DNA of 6,070 nucleotides, taken from contig JAJYTX010000194.1 in NCBI GenBank assembly GCA_021792815.1, forward strand, positions 1 to 6,070. Reading direction: 5' to 3'. The position numbers and the translations under genes are program-made. This document shows, in pieces, positions 1 through 5,773 of this stretch. The stretch comes from Pseudomonadota bacterium (GTDB lineage: Bacteria; Pseudomonadota; Gammaproteobacteria; Steroidobacterales; Steroidobacteraceae). Each line of letters begins with the position of its first letter. Position 1 is the stretch's first letter. Below the pieces are notes generated by a model. That model did no database searches. It saw only the letters and a list, made by a program, of their open reading frames with translations, and was not told where the DNA came from.

Positions 1-1514
1 CGCGCCACCGCCACGCACTGTCGCTGGCCCCCTGAGAGCTGTCCGCCGCGCTCGCCCACCTCGAGGTCGAAGCCGCCCGGCAGCGCGGCGATCAGCGGCT
101 CGACGCCGGCCCGCACTGCCGCCTCGATCGCCTCCTGCCGGCCCGCACCGGCCCGTCCATAGGCGATATTGGCCCACAGAGGTCCATGAAACAGTTGCGG
201 CTCCTGCGGAATGAGCGCCACGTGCGTACGCACGAACCGCACGCTGAGCCGGCGCAGATCGAACTCATCGAGCAGCACCTCGCCGGCATCCGGATCAACG
301 AAGCGGGCCGCCAGAGCGGCGAGCGTGGATTTTCCGGATCCCGTCGGGCCGACGAGCGCCACCACGCGCCCGGGCTCGAGCGTGAAGGAGATCTGCCGTA
401 CCGTCGGCTTCTGCGGCGAATAGCCGAACGTCACCTCGTGGAACCGCAGCCGCCCGGCGCAGCGCTGCGGGCTGAGCGCCATCGGAGCATCGCTGACCGC
501 AGCGCTCTCACGCCGATATTCATCGATCCGCTCGAGCGCAACCGACGCCCGGCCGAATACCCGGCCTGCCTTGGCGAGCTGCCGGGCGGGCGCGGCGATC
601 GCCCGCAGGTACGCCAGAAACACCAACAGGTCCCCGGCCGTGAGCGTACCGCGGATGACCAGCATCGCACCGTACCAGGCGATGACACCGGTCGCCACGG
701 CGATACACAGGTTCATCGCGGGCGCGAAGCCGGCCTGTATGCGATTGCCGCACAGCGCGGCGCGCAACGCCGCCCCGCCGCGCAGCGCCATGCGATGTTC
801 CTCGTATTGCTCCCGGCCGCACGCCTGCACGAGCTGCACGTTTCCCAATACTTCCTGGACCGCACCGCTCTGCTCGCCTTCGCATCGGCGGGTGACGCGC
901 GCGGCGTGCCGGATTTTCGCGGCGAAGTGCCGCGCAATCCACACCAGAACCGGCGCCACCGACAGAGTCAGCAGTCCATAGCGCCAGTTCATGAGCAGCA
1001 TGACAGCGAGAATGCCGCAAATCGTCAACATGTGCGGCAGCAGGTCAATGCCGATCGCGGCGACGAAGTTCTGCAGCGCATTGACGTCCCCGCCGATGCG
1101 CGCCGCGAGCTCACCGCTCAGATGCCGGCGGTGGAACACCAGCGGCAGGCGCAGCAGATGCGCGAAAAAATCGCGCCGCAGCTCGAAGCCGATCCGCTGC
1201 GCCGCATCGAGCAGCAGCCGGCTGCCGATGTAGGCGAACACCGCCTCGGCCAGCCCGAGCAGCAGAATCGTCCCGCCGAGGGCGTGCAGCAACTGCAGCC
1301 GATGCGTCAGCGGATCAGGCAGCACCGATGCCGCCCACGCATCGAGCGGCTTGCGGAATATCACGCTGTCGACGATGAACTTCAACGGCCACGGCAGCAG
1401 CAGCAGCACCCCGGCGCGCAGCCCCATGGCGATCGAGCCGGCGCCGAGCCGCGGCCATTCGCCGCGCACGTGAGCCGCGAGCCAGCGCCACGTGTCCGAT
1501 CCCACTCGTCTCAT
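1..1514 (-). CDS. MsbA-like ABC exporter, fused permease and ATPase (3' end cut by window edge)
   Basis: This is a type I ABC exporter half-transporter that would work as a homodimer in the inner membrane, flipping or exporting a lipid-linked or amphipathic substrate with ATP. The frame is open for 504 codons. The membrane domain has hydrophobic segments near residues 30-52, 78-103, 151-175, 178-197 and 265-305. The EVLGNVQLVQACGRE segment (221-235) is the usual exporter coupling region. The ATPase domain shows the A-loop tyrosine Y365, Walker A GPTGSGKST at 389-397 (K395), the Q-loop Q437 and the signature LSGGQRQ at 493-499. The window ends at residue 504, so Walker B, the D-loop and the H-loop lie outside it. 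The ATG at 1514 overlaps the stop of the upstream glycosyltransferase as ATGA and has GGAGAGG just before it. The three preceding glycosyltransferase genes suggest a glycolipid or lipid-linked glycan substrate, as for MsbA or PglK, but this is inferred. A peptide or drug exporter of the same fold cannot be excluded. Confidence 0.95.
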   Translation of the reverse strand, partial: MRRVGSDTWRWLAAHVRGEWPRLGAGSIAMGLRAGVLLLLPWPLKFIVDSVIFRKPLDAWAASVLPDPLTHRLQLLHALGGTILLLGLAEAVFAYIGSRLLLDAAQRIGFELRRDFFAHLLRLPLVFHRRHLSGELAARIGGDVNALQNFVAAIGIDLLPHMLTICGILAVMLLMNWRYGLLTLSVAPVLVWIARHFAAKIRHAARVTRRCEGEQSGAVQEVLGNVQLVQACGREQYEEHRMALRGGAALRAALCGNRIQAGFAPAMNLCIAVATGVIAWYGAMLVIRGTLTAGDLLVFLAYLRAIAAPARQLAKAGRVFGRASVALERIDEYRRESAAVSDAPMALSPQRCAGRLRFHEVTFGYSPQKPTVRQISFTLEPGRVVALVGPTGSGKSTLAALAARFVDPDAGEVLLDEFDLRRLSVRFVRTHVALIPQEPQLFHGPLWANIAYGRAGAGRQEAIEAAVRAGVEPLIAALPGGFDLEVGERGGQLSGGQRQCVAVA

Positions 1515-2764
1515 GCGGCCTCTCCAACCGCTGCCGGCCTGCCAAGCTCGGCCACCCGGCGTACGATGCGCTCCCAGCCGCGTTCCGCGACGCTCGCGCG
1601 CGCGGCCCGGCCCATCGCCCTGCGCAGCACCGCATCCGTCAGCAGCCGTTCGATGGCCTCCCGGCAGGCCCGCGCATCCTCCGGCTCGTATAACAGACCG
1701 GTACGACCATGGTCGATCAGTTCAGTGAGCTGCCCCAGACGCGGTGCAACCACCGGACGGGCGCATGCCAGCGCTTCGATGACCTTGAGGGGTGAGAAAT
1801 AGAAATCCGCCGCCGCCTGATACGGCGCCACCACGATATCGGTCGCCGCGGTCCAGGCCGGTATCTGCTCGTGCGGCATGCGGCCGGTCAACGTCACGCT
1901 GTCTCGGCACGCCGAGGCGCTGACACGCGCCCGCAGCACGTTCCATTGCGGTCCATCACCGACGCCAAGCAGGTGCACCCGGCGCACCGCGGCGAGTTCA
2001 CGGTACACGTCGAACAGGAATTCGGTTCCGTGCCACGGCTTGAAGCTGCCCACGAAGCCGATGACGGCCGTCCCGGCATCCACACCCAGTTGCGCCCGTA
2101 TGCGCGCCCGCTGCGTCTGACCCGCATCGAACCGCCGCAGATCGACACCATTGACCATCACATGGATCCGCTCGGCAAGCCGTGGAACCAGGGTCTGCAC
2201 GTAGCGCTTCACCGGCTCGGACACCGCAATCACTGCCGTGGCGGCGCCGAACGAGTCCGCTTCCATGCGCCGCGCGAGCCCCTCCAGATACAGTCCGCGG
2301 AAGCGCTTCTGCTCGTCGGCGAGCGGCGCGTTGACCTCGAGAATCCTCCGGCAGCCGAGCCGCGCGGCCAGTTGCGCCCCCGCGCTGCAGAACAACGCAT
2401 GCCGCTCGTAAATGAAATCCGCCTTGAAACCCCTGGCCTCGAGCACACCGAGCACGCGCGCGCCGATCGACCGATCGTAGGCGAGCCTGGCCAGCTCGCG
2501 CCCGAGCAGTGTTTCATCCGCGCCGGCCTCGGCAAGGCACAGCTCGCGGCGCAGCGAGTCAAGCCCGGCGTCAGCCTCTGCGAGCGGCAACTCGACGATG
2601 TCGGCCGGAGGTGGCGCATTGCCCTCGCCGAGCGCCGCGCACACCACCAGCACCTGGTGACCGAGCGCCGCCGCCGCGCGCACGAACTCGCGCACGTGCA
2701 CCGAGGCGCCCTTGTCTCCGAGAACCGGGATCCCGCGGTCGAAGTTCAGATAAAGAATCTTCAC
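1511..2764 (-). CDS. GT4-family glycosyltransferase (SPLK-motif subgroup), GTG start
   Basis: A 417-residue retaining GT-B glycosyltransferase of family GT4, expected in the cytoplasm or at the inner membrane, transferring a sugar from a nucleotide-sugar donor to a growing glycan. The N-terminal Rossmann domain starts directly with VKILYLNFD and carries GDKGASVHV (16-24), YERHALF (119-125) and the LEVNAPL segment (142-148). The C-terminal donor domain has VNGVD (204-208), GFVGSFKPWHG (236-246) and SPLKVIEALACARPVVA (324-340), with the conserved glutamate at E330. The partner acidic residue of the classical EX7E motif is Tyr322 here, as is common in SPLK-type GT4 proteins. I chose the GTG at 2764 because it overlaps the preceding stop as GTGA, has GAGGG six bases upstream, and places the first beta strand at residue 2. 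The ATG 38 codons upstream would add an Arg/Ala-rich stretch buried in the previous gene. The donor and acceptor sugars cannot be told from the sequence. Confidence 0.93.
   Translation of the reverse strand: MKILYLNFDRGIPVLGDKGASVHVREFVRAAAALGHQVLVVCAALGEGNAPPPADIVELPLAEADAGLDSLRRELCLAEAGADETLLGRELARLAYDRSIGARVLGVLEARGFKADFIYERHALFCSAGAQLAARLGCRRILEVNAPLADEQKRFRGLYLEGLARRMEADSFGAATAVIAVSEPVKRYVQTLVPRLAERIHVMVNGVDLRRFDAGQTQRARIRAQLGVDAGTAVIGFVGSFKPWHGTEFLFDVYRELAAVRRVHLLGVGDGPQWNVLRARVSASACRDSVTLTGRMPHEQIPAWTAATDIVVAPYQAAADFYFSPLKVIEALACARPVVAPRLGQLTELIDHGRTGLLYEPEDARACREAIERLLTDAVLRRAMGRAARASVAERGWERIVRRVAELGRPAAVGEAA
1519..1525 (-). promoter_or_regulatory. Ribosome binding site of the ABC exporter gene
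   Basis: On the minus strand this reads GGAGAGG, ending four bases before the ATG at 1514. The GGAG core is seven bases from the start. It lies inside the last codons of the upstream glycosyltransferase gene. With the ATGA overlap it supports coupled translation and fixes the exporter start. Confidence 0.7.
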
Positions 2765-4095
2765 TTGATGCCCTCGCCGAGCGGCACCGATGACCCGACG
2801 CCCACTGGCCGACGTCGGCCGCGCGGCAGCGGCCGATCGCAGCAGGAGTCTGCGGCCATGAGCGCCTGCAGCTCGCACGTGGTCTGCCAGAGATCGAACT
2901 GCCGCTCGAGCACGCTGCGCGCCTCGCGCGCAAGCCGCGCGGCGAGCGCCCGATCCGTCAGCAGCCGTTGCATCGCCTCGGCGAGCGCCGCCGGGTCGCG
3001 CGACGGAGCCAGCAGACCCGTGCGCTCATGCCGCACCAGTTCGGGTATGCCCGACACATCGGTCGCGACCACCGGCACACCGCTCGCCATCGCCTCGGCA
3101 ATCACATTGGGAATTCCGTCGCGGTCACCGTCCGCGGCGATCCGCGGCGCCAGCACGAACAGGTCCGCCCGCCGGTACAGTTCGATCAGCTGCCGATGAG
3201 TCATCGCGCCGCGCAATACCACCCGATCACCGAGACCGTGGCGCTGCACCTCGGCCTCGAGTGCCGCACGCAGTGGCCCGGAACCGACGATCTCGCAATC
3301 GAACTGCGCACCCCTATCTCGCAGCGCCGCACAGGCCGCCAGCAGATCCTCATGGCCTTTTTTCGGCACCAGGCGTCCGACCGCGAGAATCCTCGCGCGG
3401 CGCGCGGCGCCAGACGGCCGCGCATCGCGGCCGGCGGTGACGAAGGTCTGCAGGTCGATGCCATGGTAGACGACACGGATTCTGCGCGGATCGAGTTCCG
3501 GCACGAGACGCCGCAGATACTCGCCGTTATATGCGGTGCAGGTCGTCACGAACTGCGCCGCCTGCAGATGACGACGCAGCACGACCGGCCGCGACAGATA
3601 GATGTCCTTCGCGTGCGCCGTGAAGCTGAATGGAATGTCTGTCATGCGATGCGCGAAATGCGCCACCGAGGTCGGCGCATTGGCAAAGTGCGCATGGATG
3701 TGCCGCACCCCCTCGCGACGGCACGCCGCCGCCACCACCCCGGCCCGGGCAAACTGCCGCCACAGGGACAGCGGATGACGCGAAGTCAGTGTTCGCCGCA
3801 GCGCGAGCAGCGCGGTGCGCGCATAGTTCAGCGGCGCCGCGCGCGCCACCGCCACATGCGATCGCACCAGCAGCGTCATCCGCGCCATCCGCCCGACCGG
3901 CGGCGCGAACACCGGCGCCCGCACCTCGGCGACCATCGGATGATGCGGTGGCGGCTCGGGCGGCAGCAACGAGAAAATCCTAAGTCGCTCGCCGAGCCGC
4001 TCCATCGCGCGGATCTCGTTGAGAATGAACGTTTCGGTCAAACGCGGATAGCGCTTGAGGACGTACGCGACCGGCCCGCCTGGCTGCGCATTCAT
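2761..4095 (-). CDS. GT4-family glycosyltransferase, WcaL-like (colanic-acid type)
   Basis: A 444-residue GT-B glycosyltransferase of family GT4, resembling the WcaL/AmsK group used in exopolysaccharide synthesis. The hallmark N-terminal motif YVLKRYPRLTETFILNEI sits at 11-28, followed by HIHAHFANAPTSVA (132-145) and FTAHAKDIY (158-166). The donor half has VYHGID (209-214), ILAVGRLVPKKGHEDLL (236-252) and DGIPNVIAEAMASGVPVVAT (326-345). D326 and E334 take the EX7E positions. The start at 4095 overlaps the previous stop as ATGA, with AGGG six bases upstream. An upstream ATG at 4188 would only add an Arg/Ala/Gly-rich stretch inside the neighbouring gene. The last 30 or so residues, from about 415, form a Cys-Cys, Arg, Pro and Gly-rich tail beyond the expected final helix of the GT4 fold. 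The stop overlaps the next gene as GTGA. The family call is firm. The sugar specificity and the exact polymer are unknown. Confidence 0.94.
   Translation of the reverse strand: MNAQPGGPVAYVLKRYPRLTETFILNEIRAMERLGERLRIFSLLPPEPPPHHPMVAEVRAPVFAPPVGRMARMTLLVRSHVAVARAAPLNYARTALLALRRTLTSRHPLSLWRQFARAGVVAAACRREGVRHIHAHFANAPTSVAHFAHRMTDIPFSFTAHAKDIYLSRPVVLRRHLQAAQFVTTCTAYNGEYLRRLVPELDPRRIRVVYHGIDLQTFVTAGRDARPSGAARRARILAVGRLVPKKGHEDLLAACAALRDRGAQFDCEIVGSGPLRAALEAEVQRHGLGDRVVLRGAMTHRQLIELYRRADLFVLAPRIAADGDRDGIPNVIAEAMASGVPVVATDVSGIPELVRHERTGLLAPSRDPAALAEAMQRLLTDRALAARLAREARSVLERQFDLWQTTCELQALMAADSCCDRPLPRGRRRPVGVGSSVPLGEGIK
2771..2775 (-). promoter_or_regulatory. Ribosome binding site that decides the GTG start
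   Basis: GAGGG on the minus strand lies six bases before the GTG at 2764. It favours this start over the ATG at 2878, which would give an implausible N-terminal extension overlapping the upstream gene by more than 100 bases. Confidence 0.7.
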
Positions 4096-5402
4096 GCCGC
4101 ACCCTGCACGGTCGCGCACTGAGCGGGCGCGGCCACGCCGAGCTCGGCCGCAATGCGCTCCGCCCCGCGCAGCTCGAGCGACGCCCACAGATGCTCCGGC
4201 GGAACCGGCGCGTCGAGCGCCCGCGGCACCCAGCGCGCCAGTGCCGCGGCGAGCTTCGCGTCAGGCTCGACATAGCGGCACAGTCCGAGCCCGGCGAGCA
4301 TCCTGGCGCGCAGCCGCTGTTCCTCGCGGGGCGCGCTGCGCGGCACCAGGATCGTCTGCTTGCGCGCCGCCAGCACCTCCACGCTGGTGTTGTAACCGGC
4401 CATCGACACCACCAGGTTCGCGGCGCGGATGCTCGGCAGCAGATCGGTCGTGTAGGAGACGATCTGCACGTCGTCGCGGCCCGCCGCGGCGCTGTGCAGC
4501 GCGGCGCTTTGCTCCGGCGGCATCAACGGCCCGGTGACGATCACGCTGTAATGATCGGTGCGCCCGCCGCGGCATAGTCCCTGAAGATAGGCGTCCATCA
4601 GAAAATAGCCGTCGCCGCCCCCGCCGCCGGTCACCAGCACCACCGGCCGGCCGGCGGCTCGCCGCCAGTCCCAGCAGACCGTGCCGCTTGCGACGCCCTG
4701 CAGCTGTTCGAAACGGCTGCGACCCACGACGTATCCACAGTACTTTACCCGCCGCGCGAGCACAGCCGGCATGCCATACCCCGCCACGACGTCGAACAGC
4801 CGCTCGCTGCCGTACACGAACAGATCGTCGTAGGCGTGATCGATCAGCGTATAGACGTCCTGTTCCCGCCAGATTTCGCGCACCTTCTCCGGGCTGTCGA
4901 GAATGTCCCGCAGGCCCAGCACCGTGCGCGTCGCCGGCAGCTCATTGCGGATCAGCGCCAGCGTCGAGAGCAGCTCGCCATTCATGCCGGCGGGAGCGTG
5001 ATCGACCAGAAGCACATCCGGGCGCTGCTCCTCGACGAGCTTGACGATGAGCGCCTCGCGGTATCCCTTGGTCAGTCCGAACAGTTGGCCCGGAGCGCGC
5101 GCCGCGTAACGCTCGGCGCCGGTCTTGACCACCGGCGGCAGCGGCTGCACATGCAGCCGTGCCGGCAGGTTCCACTGCCGGATGACCGGCGAGCCGGTCA
5201 GCAGCCAGACATCGAAGCGCTCGCCGCTGCTCAGCAGTTGATCGGCGATCGCCAGATTGCGGCGCAGATGGCCGAGTCCGAACGTGTCGTGCGAATAGAT
5301 ACAGACTTTGACCGCCGCTGCACCCGCGCGGCGCGTTCCGAGGATCTTCTGCGCATTGAACGCCCCTTCCGGTCTGTCCCAACCCGCCAAGCATTGTTTC
5401 AT
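4092..5402 (-). CDS. MurG/GT28-like glycosyltransferase, COG4671 type
   Basis: A 436-residue predicted GT-B glycosyltransferase with a MurG-like C-terminal half, first gene of the four-gene block. The N-terminal nucleotide-fold domain begins at residue 31 with VKVCIYSHDTFGLGHLRRNL, the hallmark of the COG4671 'predicted glycosyl transferase' group, where S37-H38 and G42-H45 form the loop. LLVDHAPAGMNGE follows at 131-143. The C-terminal domain has the glycine-rich VTGGGGGDG (257-265), VSMAGYNTSVEVLA (332-345) and ILVPRSAPREEQRLRA (351-366). This matches the donor-binding region of MurG-like enzymes. The ATG at 5402 was chosen because no other in-frame ATG or GTG lies between it and the conserved strand and GAGGAG is upstream. 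A more distal ATG at 5546 would add a low-complexity leader. This start leaves a 30-residue pre-domain of unknown role. The stop overlaps the next gene as ATGA. It probably acts early in glycan assembly, judging by gene order only. The reaction is not experimentally defined for most members. Confidence 0.9.
   Translation of the reverse strand: MKQCLAGWDRPEGAFNAQKILGTRRAGAAAVKVCIYSHDTFGLGHLRRNLAIADQLLSSGERFDVWLLTGSPVIRQWNLPARLHVQPLPPVVKTGAERYAARAPGQLFGLTKGYREALIVKLVEEQRPDVLLVDHAPAGMNGELLSTLALIRNELPATRTVLGLRDILDSPEKVREIWREQDVYTLIDHAYDDLFVYGSERLFDVVAGYGMPAVLARRVKYCGYVVGRSRFEQLQGVASGTVCWDWRRAAGRPVVLVTGGGGGDGYFLMDAYLQGLCRGGRTDHYSVIVTGPLMPPEQSAALHSAAAGRDDVQIVSYTTDLLPSIRAANLVVSMAGYNTSVEVLAARKQTILVPRSAPREEQRLRARMLAGLGLCRYVEPDAKLAAALARWVPRALDAPVPPEHLWASLELRGAERIAAELGVAAPAQCATVQGAA
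4102..4105 (-). promoter_or_regulatory. Ribosome binding site of the WcaL-like gene
   Basis: AGGG on the minus strand, six bases before the ATG at 4095 and inside the last codons of the upstream gene. It supports the ATGA-overlap start rather than the more upstream ATG at 4188. Confidence 0.6.
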
Positions 5403-5413
5403 GTTCCGCCGGT

Positions 5414-5419
5414 CTCCTC
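5414..5419 (-). promoter_or_regulatory. Ribosome binding site of the first operon gene
   Basis: GAGGAG on the minus strand, 11 bases before the ATG at 5402. The spacing is a little long but the match is good. It is the only strong Shine-Dalgarno-like sequence near this start. Unlike the three downstream genes, this one does not depend on coupling to an upstream reading frame. Confidence 0.55.
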
Positions 5420-5480
5420 GATGCGACGTCAGTCCGCTACGCGACCGACCGCTTGTCGTTCGCCATGGTGGTGAGACGGG

Positions 5481-5492
5481 CGGTGCGCACCG
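5481..5492. promoter_or_regulatory. Perfect 12-base palindrome, possible operator
   Basis: CGGTGCGCACCG is its own reverse complement. It lies about 80-90 bases upstream of the first operon gene and four bases from one copy of a 12-base direct repeat. The placement would suit a dimeric regulator. Short palindromes are common in GC-rich DNA, so the call is tentative. Confidence 0.3.
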
Positions 5493-5495
5493 GAT

Positions 5496-5555
5496 CAATC
5501 GGCCGGCCGTGCAGCTGTCGCCAGACAGGGACGTTCCGAGGGCCAATCGGCCGGC
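5496..5555. repeat. Two copies of a 12-base direct repeat, 48 bases apart
   Basis: CAATCGGCCGGC occurs at 5496-5507 and again at 5544-5555 in the same orientation. The start-to-start distance of 48 bases is between four and five helical turns. Both lie in the presumed promoter region of the glycan operon. The first copy extends into the 10-base palindrome CGGCCGGCCG (5500-5509). They may be binding sites for one regulator, or a chance similarity in GC-rich DNA. Confidence 0.4.
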
Positions 5556-5632
5556 GAAACCCGGAATCGGACCGAGCCGTTGACGTCGGAGCGACTTTTC
5601 CAGCGGGATTGTCGCGGATTTGCGCCACCACG

Positions 5633-5659
5633 CCCGGCGCGGACGAAGCGCACGCCGGG
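5633..5659. other. GC-rich inverted repeat (7-bp stem, 13-base loop)
   Basis: CCCGGCG at 5633-5639 pairs exactly with CGCCGGG at 5653-5659. No T-tract follows on either strand, so it is not a canonical intrinsic terminator. It may be a transcript-end hairpin of the receptor gene, a structured leader of the operon, or chance. Confidence 0.35.
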
Positions 5660-5672
5660 AAGCGCGTCAGTC

Positions 5673-5696
5673 GGGGCCGGCTGCTCCGGCGGCCCC
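5673..5696. other. GC-rich inverted repeat (7-bp stem, 10-base loop)
   Basis: GGGGCCG at 5673-5679 pairs exactly with CGGCCCC at 5690-5696. It sits between the other two hairpins of this gap. No T-run follows, so the function is undetermined. Confidence 0.35.
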
Positions 5697-5742
5697 CGTC
5701 GGCATGACTGCCTTCTGACATAGGACACACCCGGGACGCTCG

Positions 5743-5761
5743 TGGCGCGGGCGCCGCGCCA
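5743..5761 (-). terminator. Candidate terminator hairpin of the TonB-dependent receptor gene
   Basis: TGGCGCGG at 5743-5750 and CCGCGCCA at 5754-5761 form a perfect 8-bp stem with a GCG loop. The hairpin begins 12 bases after the receptor stop codon in the direction of transcription. The position and stem strength suit a terminator or a 3'-end protecting hairpin. A U-tract does not follow, so it is not a textbook Rho-independent terminator, and Rho-dependent termination or simple mRNA protection is equally possible. Confidence 0.4.
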
Positions 5762-5773
5762 TCCGCCAGGAAG

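Larger units (their letters stand above)
5403..5773. other. Intergenic region between the receptor gene and the glycan operon
   Basis: A 371-base gap without a convincing gene. Short open frames exist on both strands, but they are rich in Arg, Pro, Ser and Gly, lack recognisable motifs, overlap each other, and have no clear ribosome site. The region must carry the 3' end of the receptor transcript and probably the promoter of the four-gene operon. I see no good -35/-10 pair of the sigma-70 kind on the minus strand and no sigma-54 GG/GC motif, so the promoter remains unplaced. It contains the hairpins, direct repeat and palindrome listed separately. Confidence 0.75.

Noticed and set aside
1396..1407. 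CAG triplet run as a possible phase-variation tract
   Set aside because: It encodes consecutive leucines in the first membrane segment of the exporter. Triplet changes keep the frame, and leucine runs with CTG codons are ordinary here.
186..1802. Plus-strand open frame of 538 codons opposite the ABC exporter gene
   Set aside because: It shares codon register with the exporter gene, so it stays open only because that gene avoids TTA, CTA and TCA codons. Its product is an Arg/Gln/Ala/His-rich chain with no motif, while the minus strand encodes clear Walker A, Q-loop and signature motifs.
1634..2969. Identical 17-base segment ATCCGTCAGCAGCCGTT at 1634-1650 and 2953-2969
   Set aside because: Both copies encode the same RLLTD helix near the C-terminus of the two GT4 enzymes in the same frame. 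This is family conservation plus codon bias, not a mobile repeat.
1871..3199. Plus-strand open frame of 442 codons opposite the two GT4 genes
   Set aside because: Same in-register antisense effect over the SPLK-type GT4 gene. The composition is not protein-like and no fold is recognisable.
3358..3363. Six-T run (A6G on the coding strand) as a possible frameshift slippery site
   Set aside because: The codon boundaries are AAA AAA GGC, not the X XXY YYZ pattern. The run encodes the conserved Lys-Lys of the GRLVPKKG motif and the frame continues correctly on both sides.
2968..4122. Plus-strand open frame of 384 codons opposite the WcaL-like gene
   Set aside because: It is in register with the WcaL-like gene on the minus strand and rich in Arg, His and Gln with no motif. 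It is a shadow of the GC-rich coding strand.
4836..5474. Plus-strand open frame of 212 codons opposite the COG4671-like gene
   Set aside because: Another in-register antisense shadow, Arg/Gln/Ala-rich and without homology-like features.
5580..5602. TTGACG resembling a plus-strand -35 box
   Set aside because: No -10-like sequence follows at 16-18 bases, and no plus-strand gene starts downstream.
5453..5707. Short plus-strand open frame (84 codons) in the intergenic gap
   Set aside because: No motif, Arg-rich, overlaps the minus-strand frame in the same gap. Length is expected by chance in GC-rich DNA.
5437..5730. Short minus-strand open frame (97 codons) in the intergenic gap
   Set aside because: Low-complexity Arg/Pro/Ser composition, no strong ribosome site, overlaps other equally poor frames and crosses the hairpins. 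Coding is not supported.
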